Made by a program: the position numbers and the translations under genes. Positions 27,890-37,622 of a stretch of 41,802 nucleotides of DNA are shown piece by piece. Origin of the DNA: Acrasis kona (lineage: Eukaryota > Heterolobosea > Eutetramitea > Acrasida > Acrasidae); NCBI GenBank assembly GCA_026419775.2, contig JAOPGA020001482.1, positions 1-41,802 of the forward strand, read 5' to 3'. Below the pieces are notes generated by a model that made no database searches, was not told the DNA's origin, and saw only the letters and a list, made by a program, of their open reading frames with translations. Within the stretch, counting starts at the first letter, position 1. Each line of letters starts with the position of its first letter.

Positions 27890-28250
27890 TTATATAATTA
27901 TTAATGTGCTGTTGGTGCAGGCAATGTATTGTACAGTTGTGAGTGTAATCACCTCAAGCCAGATGACAAACAAAAAAGGGCGAGATTTATAAATACCATC
28001 ATCTTTTGTCAACCGTTTCCTCTCAGAGTTCATCAAAATGTAGTTTTTGACTTCATTCATGCGATTGTCAGCTAAAAATGTTGTAAACATGTCTAGATCG
28101 TCTTCTCTGTTTGTTATTTGATCCTTATTAGCGCAGTCCCATAACACATGCTCAATGGTCCTTTTCGATTGTGTGTCGCAGTTGTGGCATGCGGAGATTT
28201 CACCCAACCTCTTCTTGATTGAGTAGAGTGATCTAATAGCTTTCTCATGA
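27890..28250 (-). mobile_element. LINE retrotransposon 3' end fragment (zf-RVT region)
   Basis: The minus strand encodes the C-terminal end of a non-LTR retrotransposon ORF2. A KAIRSLYSIKKRLG stretch is followed by CHNCDTQSKRTIEHVLWDC, the Cys/His signature (C-x2-C, then E-H-x-L-x-x-C) found after the reverse transcriptase. No RT domain is present, so the copy is 5' truncated. It lies directly behind the mucin-like gene's 3' end. Its right edge meets the oppositely oriented endonuclease fragment near 28250. Confidence 0.65.
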
Positions 28251-28800
28251 ACAACAACAAGATATTCCTCCACTGCGCCGATGACACTAACAAGCGAAGT
28301 GGCACGTTCATTATTATCTCCAAAGATATTATTGCCAACTACCGTGTTCTTATAGAGGACCCGCGTCTTCAATATCATCCACCAGACACAAACCGCAATC
28401 CCTCTTCTTCAATTCTGTCTTTCATGGACAAATTTGACCTCATCAATATCGAATCAGTATTTTGATCCAATTGTCATTTTACTTATCCAATTAACCACAG
28501 GTCTAGCATTAAAAGTAGACTACTTCATCGGCTTCAAAGCTACCATGATACAAATTCACATGAACTTGTTCATATTGACCACCGGTTAGTCACCATCGAT
28601 ATTTCTACCAGAATTTTGTCATTCCAAAAAAGCCATCTCCTCTCATCATTTTTGACTTCCCAGATATCTCAGAAGACATCAGTGGTTTCACCGAAAAATG
28701 GAATGAATATAAACTCCTCGCCAAAGCCTATGAGGCCCCGCAATCACTATCGGTGGAAGTAAAAAGTAGCTACCTCATTGAGCAGGCATTTTTTACAAAA
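28250..28800 (+). mobile_element. Inverted LINE endonuclease fragment, decayed
   Basis: The plus strand reads as the distal half of an APE-type LINE endonuclease: GTFIIISKDIIAN (in the GDFN position), HPPDTNRNPSSSILSFMDKF, DLIN, then FTYPINHRSS, DHRLVTIDIS, and finally the linker FDFPDISEDISGFTEKWNEY. At least one stop and frame changes interrupt it. It is oriented opposite to the 3' fragment at 27890-28250, with its 5' end at the junction. Confidence 0.55.
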
Positions 28801-28860
28801 CATAATTGTTTTCTATAAATAAAATAATCTTTTGTTGTAATATTATAATTAGAATCAACC

Positions 28861-29880
28861 ATGAAGAGTCCAAAGGAGTTACATCAATAAGGAAGCTAAA
28901 TATTTTTTGTGTAACACTAAACAACACTGTAATTTCCATTGACTTTTGTAGGTCCACTTGAGCGCAAAAGTCAATACTTGTTTGGCAGTAAGAAGAAGCC
29001 TATCACCAAATTTAAATGGCATGACTTTGGAAGAAGACAGTATAAGGGACAGCCAAGAAGTCTGGTGCAAGCAAACCGATTACTGCTCTGTAGGCATCTA
29101 TTTAACCTTATATTCACATCTTCTAGGTCTGTTAAAACATACCTGACACATTTGAATTTAGCTGACATCTGAATTCCAGCATCTAAATTCAATGCCAACT
29201 ATATGCAATTCTCTTGTTGATTTGTACACTTCCATTTTCCCTTCATTGCCAACCAACTGAATGTTGAAGCAGCTGAAGAAGACCTGTTTAATAAGATTGA
29301 GGTGTTTGATTTTGTGATCAAGTTTATAAAAAAGAGGGTTCATGACATTAGAAAGAACAAGAAAGAGGCCATCCAGCGTTATCTAGTGTACTTCTATGCA
29401 AATGGCAAAGAAAGCCAAGAAGAGAATGATAACTAACAATACAGGTATGGTATTGTATATATACAATATAAAAAATAAAAAAGTTATTATTTTTAAACAT
29501 TTTATGTTTGGGATTTGCCATTATTTCCTTGTAAAAATAAAAGTTAGGGATCTCTTATTTTTGTTTTATACTTCTTTTTAAAATTATTAATTTTATCCTT
29601 AAAATATTGTTTGATGTTATTAAAATTTTCTCTGCTTTCTTTATGCAAGTACAGGAGCCTTCTATCTCATCGTTGAACCTTCCAACCCATGATAAATCCT
29701 CCCATGCACATAACACAAAGTGGTGATGATGAACAACCGGAACAAAATGACATAGATAATGAATTTGTTGTTCCTGGGCCTAGAAGAGTTGATAAGTCAT
29801 GGAGCAAAAAAGCACGCAAAGCGAAGAAGGAAGAGAAAGGAACACCTTAAAAAGGATTGCAACAGTGGGAACATAGAAGG
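28861..29880 (+). pseudogene. Decayed plus-strand coding sequence, origin unclear
   Basis: Several adjacent plus-strand frames look coding but are broken by stops. They are LNGMTLEEDSIRDSQEVWCK near 29010-29070, then EAAEEDLFNKIEVFDFVIKF with KKRVHDIRKNKKEAIQRYL near 29265-29390, and a Lys-rich end VDKSWSKKARKAKKEEKGTP ending near 29850. A possible intron (GTATGG...TACAG, about 205 nt) would separate the last two, but an in-frame stop precedes its donor. I do not recognise the protein. Given the neighbours, it is likely a transposon or retrocopy relic. Confidence 0.3.
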
Positions 29881-30228
29881 AGACCTGATGAACACTCTCT
29901 AAAAAATCGACTTTAGGTTGGGCAAGGACTTTTTTAACTTTACAAACGCTTAATAAATTCAGTATTTAATGTATTTACTTATTCTGCTTGTTTGAGAGTT
30001 CATCAGTTATGATAGTGCCATACTTTCACTGTCATCTTTGGCATATGTTGACATTAAACTATAAATAGTTTGAGAGGATTCAATATTGCATAAGAGGATT
30101 ATTATATCAAATGTAGAATTTATTTAAACTCACTTTATACAAGGTTAGGGTCTATTTTACAATTACTCTCTGGCTCTTTTATTTGCTCTGGGATTAAATT
30201 TGTGTTCTTTAATTATGTCCAATAAATT
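29881..30228. other. AT-rich stretch without recognisable genes
   Basis: No coding pattern, RNA gene or clear repeat was seen in this 348-base stretch. The sequence CAATATTGCAT near 30081 recurs near 30309 inside the next fragment. Confidence 0.4.
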
Positions 30229-30420
30229 GTGTCCCAGGAAGATCAACAAATCGATTATTGCAAACTGCTCTTACATAGCTGGGAGGATTATTATGTCATT
30301 GGAGATTTCAATATTGCATGGGAGGATTCATCATGGGTTGGAAGGTTCAACAGTGGGACGGAAGAACTCTGTGTTTTGTTTCTTTATTCACCCCAGCTTT
30401 TCGTCCAACAATTTTTGTAA
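30229..30420 (+). mobile_element. Possible endonuclease fragment of a second LINE
   Basis: A 63-codon plus-strand frame contains YYVIGDFNIAWEDSSWVGRF, which matches the I-x-G-D-F-N core of APE-type endonucleases used by LINEs. The rest of the domain is not visible. The following 30421-31015 stretch is AT-rich with no other signal. It could be coincidence, but the neighbours are transposon relics. Confidence 0.35.
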
Positions 30421-31015
30421 AACAAGACATAGTAAATGCTTCCCAACTTTTCAACTTTTTATGATAAAAGATAAAACAAACATAATAGGCAATATTTTGT
30501 ACAAAATCCTCACGCCACCTTATGAGGTTTGATACAAAGTTAAAAATTGTGAATCAATACCGGTTCAAGTATCTAGTTCAGACTCTTAATTGTAGTTTGA
30601 TTCTTTATCACTATAAATGTCCTAATCTTTGTCACTGAGAATATCAATGTCCTGACCTTTGTCTGAGTTATCACTGAGACCCATGGACCCTAGATCCTCA
30701 TTAGAGTAATTGTAAAAGTCATGTATTGTATTAATGGATTGTAAGGACTATAACAGCTCGCATCCCTCTCTTGACTCAAATGGCATCAGGAACTTGAATT
30801 TAGGCTATATCTTAACTGGCTAGCATACTGAATTGTAGAGGTTTATTTTGGCATAGTTACAATTCTACTGTGTTTTTGTTTTTATTTTTTCACACTTATC
30901 AAAACCAAGTTATTCAATGTCAAATAATTGAAACTAAAAATAGTCTAATTAATGTCCAATTATAGACATTTCAACTCTTAACAATCTTATAAATAACTGC
31001 AATGAACAACTCCAT
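30421..31015. other. AT-rich stretch without recognisable genes
   Basis: No gene, RNA or repeat can be supported in these 595 bases, apart from short frames typical of AT-rich DNA. Confidence 0.4.
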
Positions 31016-31090
31016 TTGGTAAATTTATCTTTATTATATAATTCCTTCAAGAAGAAATGTGCTTACAACAGTCTTCATCAAAGGTCTGAC

Positions 31091-31375
31091 ATGTCTGACG
31101 CTTTTGCTATCAAGTATCTGCCAGGTCCGGGGGAGTCGTGCCGCCTTGAAAAACTAATTGAGCGTCACAACGAGGATGAAGATCAGATGGTGTACCTCAA
31201 GTTAGAGGACATGTTAGGCGAGAGGGCCAAGCTCAATCAAAGAATTGTCATCGCCTTCGCTACTTGGGAGCACCAGAGTTCTAGAGATCCTTACCATGCC
31301 TATCTTTTGAATAGACAATGCGTAGCTAAATTGATGGATTATGTTGAACATTATTATGTGGAAGACAAGGTATAG
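31091..31375 (+). CDS. Intact small protein of unknown function, 94 aa
   Basis: A clean frame begins MSDAFAIKYLPGPGESC, continues through a charged helical region (LEKLIERHNEDEDQMVYLK, LEDMLGERAKLNQRIVIAFATWE), and ends VAKLMDYVEHYYVEDKV. It is noticeably GC-richer than the flanking sequence and has balanced codon use like the genes outside this region, so it appears under selection or recently acquired. The frame is open upstream to 31016, so the start could be earlier or spliced. No family is recognised. The stop lies inside the candidate target-site duplication of the inverted-repeat element that begins at 31381. An alternative is that it is an exon with a GT donor at the stop. Confidence 0.45.
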   Translation: MSDAFAIKYLPGPGESCRLEKLIERHNEDEDQMVYLKLEDMLGERAKLNQRIVIAFATWEHQSSRDPYHAYLLNRQCVAKLMDYVEHYYVEDKV

Positions 31376-31380
31376 GGTCT

Positions 31381-31426
31381 AAGCTGAATGTTGTCACTGT
31401 AAAAGTACAGATAAAGTTCATTTTTA
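31381..31426 (+). repeat. Left terminal inverted repeat
   Basis: Begins AAGCTGAATGTTGTCAC and ends AAGTTCATTTTTA. It pairs with 33163-33207. Confidence 0.75.
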
Positions 31427-33072
31427 CTGTAAGATTGTTTTAATAAGATATAGACCAAGGGGGTATTGGTGTAAATATATATGTATATATAATGAACATG
31501 GAAATATTATTGCCTTGTGGATTATTCTACCAGCATCACAAATATACAAATTTACTATGTTTGTCCACAACCACTACAACATAAGTATCTTTGCAAAGGA
31601 TGTTGTCATTCCATTATCGGTTATTACACATGTTGTAACTGAAGAAAACATTAAATTTTACTTCACAGAATAATATCAATAAGATATAGTGCTTTTGACA
31701 CTATTATCATTCTATCAAGTTGTTAATGTCCGTGTGAATGGTGTTGTGAGAGCAGTTATTTCAAAAGTGGCATGGAATTTCTATGACTTGACATGTATTG
31801 AACACTTTAGAAGACAGAGTCATATTGTTCATCAATTAGCATCTAATTGCGCATCTGGTTATAATGTCTAATCCTTTAAAGAAGCAGTGTATTTGGACAT
31901 AATTGCTTCAATTAGAAACTGGGTCAAGTTCTATAATGTCCTTATTGCTAGTAATATTTAACACATGAAACAACTTTGTAAAAAGTTGTCAGTATATTTA
32001 TATAAGGTGATAAATTATCAAAAAGTTGAAATGAGTGCATATTGGACAATATATCCTGAGACAGTTGTAGTTGATCAAGCCAATATTGATCCAGTTTATA
32101 TCACAATTGATTGCAATTGCCGCATTTGCAAAGAGCATGTATTCAATTTCTATTACCATTGCAGTAAATGTAGAGAAGCTAACGAAGATTTAAGTGTAAA
32201 GACAATGCTAATGTTGCAATTGCATCAGATACATTTGTTGTACTGAATTGTAACTATCAAGGACCATTACCATGTGTCACTAAAAATGAAATCAGTGAAA
32301 TTATTAGGGTTAATGGCACAATTTAAAAGTTTTGGCTTCCTAACAAGTATTATTATCATATCCCTCTACCATCATTCATAGAAAGAATGGAATAGGATAA
32401 TAAATGGCATTTCAAGAATATTTCATAGTAATTACAAAGAGATCTTAGATATTGTCAAACAGATGTTGTCATACCACATACAGTTGAAATTGAGTATTAT
32501 ATATTCAGATGATGGTAAAATTGAAAGGCTACGTGATGATGTAAATGAAGTTATATAGATTCTAAATTTAGTAAATGGTCAAGATACCATTACTATCAAT
32601 CCCACTGACAATAATACAAATAAAATAGTGTGGTGGTACAAGAAGACAACTGTAACTGAGCATATTGAACAATGCAAGTTCCTAATTTGCTTTCTGTCAA
32701 CAATTAAAAAAAGAAAACGCAAATAAATATCTATTACACATTTACATTGTTTTTGTAGTTGCATAGTAAGATATATGATATTATAATAAAGTTGACTATT
32801 TGAAAAAAGAATTATCTGCTGTCACTAAATAACTAGGTGCAAGCTGCTCAATGTAGTTGGTCATAAGATGACCAGTAATAGATCAGACACATAAAGTTAA
32901 AATTGTCAATAATGATCTGTCCTGCTCAAAATTAAACAGGATAACAATTAACATATATCAAAGTATTTAAATATTTATATTATATTAAAGGTTTGAATCC
33001 TTATATTTTGTTCATTAGACCAAGCCAATTAATGTTGCTACACTGTCAAACATTCACTCTGGAATTAACACC

Positions 33073-33094
33073 CCGCAATCAAACCTGATTGCGG
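33073..33094. repeat. Perfect 8-bp hairpin near the right end of the element
   Basis: CCGCAATC (33073-33080) and GATTGCGG (33087-33094) are perfect inverted copies around a 6-base loop. They form a GC-containing stem in otherwise AT-rich DNA about 70 bases inside the right terminal repeat. Confidence 0.7.
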
Positions 33095-33162
33095 TAAATT
33101 ATCTAAAAATAAAACTTAATTAAATCTATATTTTGTAAACTGAAACTTCTTTTAAATTGGTA

Positions 33163-33207
33163 TAAAATGAACTTTATCTGTACTTTTAATGTGACAACAT
33201 TCAGCTT
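33163..33207 (-). repeat. Right terminal inverted repeat
   Basis: Its reverse complement begins AAGCTGAATGTTGTCAC, matching the left repeat at 31381-31426. Confidence 0.75.
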
Positions 33208-33912
33208 TATAGGGGTACCCTAAAGGTTTGAACCCCTTGAGAATGTAGTTTTGCAAACAAGGTTGCAAATACACTACAGTCAATGAGGTTCTCTTGTTGT
33301 GAAATAGAGTTGTTATTTACAATGATACTCTACAATGCAATATCATAGTTTTGATTGTGATCATAAAACCATTGTCTGATGTATCCCAACACTTGCATAC
33401 CATTTCAACTGTTATGTTATTATATAACAAATCAAAATACTCAAATTTTTTTTGTTCAACATCAATTATAGCTAAACACCGATGTTTGCTAGCTTCAAAA
33501 TGAATTGGTGTATAAATGAATTTAATAATGTTGAAATCTACATTCTTTGCATATCTTTTAACCTTTTCAAATAATTACAATCATCACCCTTGAGCATACC
33601 AACTTTATCTTTTTGGCTTCTTTAGACTCAGTCATTGTTAATCCAGGAATGTATTTATTCATCATTTGAACAAAATCATCCTTCTCAACATTCTGACACT
33701 CTTTGCTCTTCCATAACAAATTAACTTGACCTTCAGTTAATCTCTACTGAGAAAGTGATTGCTCTTGTTCACTATTGGCCTCGTAAATACATTGAGCGGT
33801 CTAAATGGAAAGGGAAGTTTCCATTAGTGTTGTTGAAATTTTTCAGAGCACAGAAAGAGGCTTGAAAACTCTGAAGTGCCTGTTGAACCTCTGGAAAGTG
33901 TTTCAACAACAC
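33207..33912 (-). pseudogene. Ulp1-type (C48) cysteine protease relic
   Basis: On the minus strand, in several frames broken by stops and shifts, the order of a Ulp1/SENP protease core is preserved. An FIYTPIHF strand is followed by ASKHRCLAIIDVEQKKFEYFD (catalytic His, with Arg instead of the usual Trp after it, then Asp) and, about 65 codons later, QQENLIDCSVFATLFAK (oxyanion Gln five residues before the catalytic Cys). An upstream helical part (FPEVQQALQSFQASF) may belong to the same gene. Such proteases process SUMO-like modifiers and are also carried by several transposon groups. The C-terminal end abuts the right terminal repeat of the inverted-repeat element, so that element probably inserted into or beside it. 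It is not functional as it stands. Confidence 0.6.
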
Positions 33913-34017
33913 TATTAATAAACAAACGTTCTTTCAACAATGCTACTTTTATTTACATAATGTCACATGTACAACAATCAACTTCATTTGAATAATTACT
34001 TTACAAAAACAATTTAT

Positions 34018-36264
34018 TTAAATGAACAAAACTTGGTCGGCCCTGTTACCGCCGCTCTGTTGTATATGTGAAGCAACGGAGCCTTTTGTAGTCGGGTCAT
34101 TCTCCAAAAAGTTATTAATCAAACTGTCTAGGTCAAGTCCATGGTAAGGACCAGAGTCTTGCACATCACAGCCAACCAACTTGGACACAAAGTAACTGTC
34201 AACCCGAAAGTCGCTCTTGGACAAGACCACAGGCGCATTCAAATCTATGCTTTTTCGGTCGTCAAAAATCTTTAGAATGTTTTCCACTTGACTCAAAAAC
34301 TGTCCATACCGCAGAGGTGCCAGCTTATATTTATTTGACATGTTGTGCATGGCCCTGACACATTTCCTCAACTAGAAAATGATGAAACACCAAAAAAATG
34401 AATTCTTACCTGTTCCATCAGAACGTTTTGATCCGATAATCCCTGTTCAATGTTTTGCATATATGTGATCATGGCCAACCCAACCGCTTGCGTCACGATG
34501 AACAAACAAAACGAAAATGTAGCACTGCTGGTGAGCGCCGTAATGTAATCAGCGGTCTCCAACGCCTCGTTCAACAAATGATGTCCCTGCCTCTGCAGCG
34601 TTTGTAGTTTCAATCCTTGCGCCATGATGAGGGCCATGGTAATTTTGTTGTAGTGATCCTCCTCCGGTCTCATGTCCATGCTGCTGAAAATGTTCTGACA
34701 CCTGTTGGTGATGTTCATGATTAGTTCGTCCGTTATCCTAAACTTTTCAGTATTCTAAAAATGATTAATGGTAATGATTAGACGACGACGAACGTTTTCC
34801 ATGTCTTGTTCGATGATGGTCAACAATCCGGTCACATCCCGGTGCTCTGTTGTTTCGGAGTCCAAGAGAGTCGACTTGTACCTCTTTCCTAAAAAATGTA
34901 CATAGATGAGCGCTTTCATCATAAAACTCAAATCATAGCCACGAACGTAATGAACACCGATCTGATACATTGCAAAGATGTATTTATCCCTCAAAACGTG
35001 CCACCTAGCATCACGAACCTACGAACAGGATGAATGAATGTGTTACGAGATGAGACGTACGGGCAGGTTCGGCGGCATGCGATCCTCCTTCTTCAAATAA
35101 CTCTCCACGTTGTTAAGGTAAAACTGTGCGACGGAAAATTCTGCCTCCTCCACCAAATAAATGCCAAGGTAAGCATACGTGGCCACGAGTTCGAAGCTAA
35201 TCAACACGCGGTCGTATGACGTCGCCGTGAATTCTCTGCTCTTATTGAAGCACTTCCTGGCCAACTCTGGCTGGTGATACCTCTTATAAAACCTACCTAG
35301 AACGAAATGAATGACGATGCAACCACGTTGTACACTTACATTGTTGTGCGTACACGAGGGCCAGATCTTCGTTGGTGGGTGCCGGATACAGAGGATCCTT
35401 CCCTTCGCAATTAAGGTAAGAGAGAACGGATTCTGCTTTCGGTCTGTCCACCACGGGCGTATGTAGGTATAACGACTCGAATTGTTGTTGCAATTGCTTT
35501 ATCGTTAATTGCGGAGGTACGGTTGGCAGCTGATGCATCGCACTGACGGGCGGTAATTTGCCCATCCCAGAACTGCTTCCGTTCAGGCTGAACTTGGGCG
35601 ACGGCTCCCTGGAGATGCTCTTGGTGGGGCTCGAAAGCGTAGTGTTGGGCGACGTGCTGTAGCCGTTGGGAGAGGCGTACTGCTTATAGCTGGTCAGCAC
35701 TGGCATGCTCGGCAAGATGTTATTATGTTGTTGATTCACTCCGTTGGTGGCCGCCGCAGATTGTTCGTATTTGATTTGTTGCAGTGGACTCGTTAGGTCA
35801 CCGAACGGTGGGTAATTCTTGTTAATGACGACGTTATTGTTGTTGTTGTTGTTGTTGTTGTTACCTCCGCCGGGGCTGTACAGGTTCTGATTTGTCACGG
35901 GCAATGGACCCGCGCTCATCGATTGATTCGGTGGCATTTGATGATGAAAGTGAAACTGATAGTTATTATTGTTAGTATTGTTGTTGTTTAGAGGGTCAGC
36001 AACGGTGGGCATTTTCCCCATTTCATAGGGACGATATCTATTATTTTTATCCTTAATGTCACGCTTTTTGGGACCACGTTTTTGGGGTGGCTCATCAAAA
36101 CTGCAAGTCTTTCTCTTCTCTGCACAATAACCGCATGTGGGTAATTTTCTGTCGCATTTCCTATGCCCGTGCTTGCAGTTGCTGCAGGCATGTGGAGCCA
36201 TATTTGATTCATCTATAGGGGATGGTGGTCCATTTGCTTTTGTTATGTCGAAGCCTGAAGACAT
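34018..36264 (-). CDS. Zn2Cys6 (Gal4-type) transcription factor, five exons
   Basis: Exons (minus): 36264-35340, 35296-35061, 35018-34794, 34754-34410, 34371-34018. The introns are 43, 42, 39 and 38 nt, and the frame is consistent, giving 694 aa. A binuclear zinc cluster lies near residues 27-55: ACSNCKHGHRKC, then TCGYCAEKRKTC (C-x2-C-x6-C-x6-C-x2-C-x6-C). A basic stretch (KRGPKKRDIKDKNNR) follows. The next region is Asn/Gln/Pro/Ser-rich with poly-Asn tracts. The C-terminal half, assembled across the junctions, is helical (YHQPELARKCFNKSREF, FELVATYAYLGIYLVEEAEF, VRDARWHVLRDKYIFAMYQIG) and resembles the middle-homology regulatory region of fungal and amoebal members. It should bind paired CGG-type half sites. 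Earlier in-frame sequence lacks an ATG. Confidence 0.88.
35837..35863 (-). repeat. GTT microsatellite encoding poly-Asn
   Basis: About nine GTT units on the plus strand (AAC on the minus strand) encode the longest Asn run of the zinc-cluster factor. It is likely polymorphic in length. Confidence 0.85.
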
Positions 36265-37000
36265 AGGGTGGTTTGGTCTCGCGTCCGAAGCTTGTATTTT
36301 ATAAGAAAGTCCTTGAGATAATTTACCCGCAGCCGGGATAAAATCATGAACTGAATTATATAAACGAAGCCACAAGATTCCCGCGGATGTATTTTATATT
36401 TGTCGAAGGACAACAAAAGTGAAAACAAAGAAAAGCACAACAAGACAAGTCAGGTAGCGTTTGAGTAGGCATGTCCTAGGATACTGATGCTGCAAAAATT
36501 ATCGCTCTCGTTGGATAAACATCACCTAAATTGGCAGAAAGACGTTTTTTTCACTATTTTCGACTTTTCGTTCCAAAATATCAACTGTGCGGGTTGATGT
36601 TCTGGCAAATATTGGTAATTCACACAGGTCATTTTAAAAGTGTGACATGAAAGGCTAATGGGTGAGTATTGATATCTCCTTTCCTTACAATTGTTTGTTC
36701 GTTATGCGGGGATCCGAAAGATTCAATGGTGGTTTTAAGGGAGCGAACAGTGGGAGGACTTTGTTCACAAGGATAGTTTATAATGACCGGGAGGATGGTG
36801 AAGATTGTGTGCATCCATCGGGAATTTATTGGAATATTTCATGCTAAAGGATTGTCTCAAGTTCAAACATATCAGCACAAAAAATGCCATTGGCTTTGTG
36901 TGATGAATAACTAACTCATGAGCTTTCAAGCAAAGAACACAATGTAGTTGGCAAAATTAAATTCAGCATGATTAAACATACAAAATAAATCGACGTCTAT
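36265..37000. other. Upstream region of the zinc-cluster gene
   Basis: These 736 bases contain only short overlapping frames on both strands (best about 61 codons at 36629-36847). None has recognisable domains or splice-consistent extensions. It must contain the promoter of the zinc-cluster gene and possibly an untranslated first exon. Confidence 0.4.
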
Positions 37001-37309
37001 CTATACATAACCAGGTCCTTTCAAGAACTTTAATGTTGCATCATCAGTCACTTCGAAGAAATGACCCATTCTCGAAGTACATATCGGATGCTCTTGGAAT
37101 ATTGACATATGCACATGTGCAAACTAGCAAAAAATAAGTGCTTGATATAATGATCTTAATAACCAAACATAGAGCTACTAAATAGTGTAACTTACTTGGT
37201 TTAAGAATATCTTGTTTATAAGAGTAATGTATGTCTTCATCTTAATGCGAAAAACTTCCGATCGTTCTTTAATGATTTTACAGATCCATGGAATAAAGAT
37301 GTCGGACAT
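37001..37309 (-). CDS. Possible two-exon small gene of unknown function
   Basis: Exons 37309-37196 and 37123-37001 are joined by a GT-AG intron of 72 nt, with good donor (GTAAGT) and acceptor (TTTTTTGCTAG) and matching phase, giving 78 aa (MSDIFIPWICKIIKER start, MGHFFEVTDDATLKFLKGPG near the end). The frame is partly open further upstream, and another overlapping frame (37310-37420) also looks coding, so it may be the 3' end of a longer, frameshifted gene. The intron is about 30 nt longer than the 17 well-supported ones here, which weakens the case. I recognise no family. Confidence 0.35.
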
Positions 37310-37622
37310 CGTTTCCGATGCATCCGACTTTTTTGTAATACAATTTACAATGTTGCCAATATTTTATCAGAGCAGCACACTGCAAAATACGGGAAGGCAA
37401 TTCTTGTAATCTTTATTGTAATGCAACTCGTGTTGTCACTTTGTAACAGGGAAGGCTTCTAAAAATAACACTTCCGTCAAACGGATGCAGGCCGACAATC
37501 TCATGCACAAGCGTGTATAAGACTTTTTGAATGAAATAGCTTTCAACTACACTAATAATAACAATAAATAAATATTTTATTTCAACATCATTGTCGAACC
37601 AAAAGTATAATGAGACGTATGT
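37310..37622. other. Short interval without a clear gene
   Basis: A minus-strand stretch near 37310-37420 reads ELPSRILQCAALIKYWQHC in a frame different from the small gene downstream. Otherwise nothing is supported. Confidence 0.3.

Larger units (their letters stand above)
31381..33207. mobile_element. Decayed DNA transposon with about 45-bp terminal inverted repeats
   Basis: Bases 31381-31426 and 33163-33207 are inverted copies that differ by two mismatches and one length change. Directly outside are TATAGGGT (31371-31378) and TATAGGGG (33208-33215), a candidate 8-bp target-site duplication with one mismatch and a 2-base gap on the left. Inside, plus-strand frames broken by stops encode a zinc-binding-looking segment (CNCRICKEHVFNFYYHCSKC near 32110-32170) and a stretch ending KKRKRK near 32724. 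No transposase family is recognisable. An 8-bp duplication would fit hAT or similar superfamilies. Confidence 0.6.

Noticed and set aside
31016-31375. Minus-strand continuation of the Ulp1 relic through the 94-codon ORF
   Set aside because: The minus frame is open but lacks protease C-terminal features. The plus-strand frame has better composition and codon use.
32986-33240. tRNA-like TTTGAATCC / TTTGAACCC strings
   Set aside because: They resemble a T-arm box, but no acceptor stem, anticodon arm or A-box can be folded around them.
28861-34000. CRISPR-like or phage-like array in the repeat-rich interval
   Set aside because: There are no regularly spaced repeats, and the interval consists of eukaryotic transposon relics.
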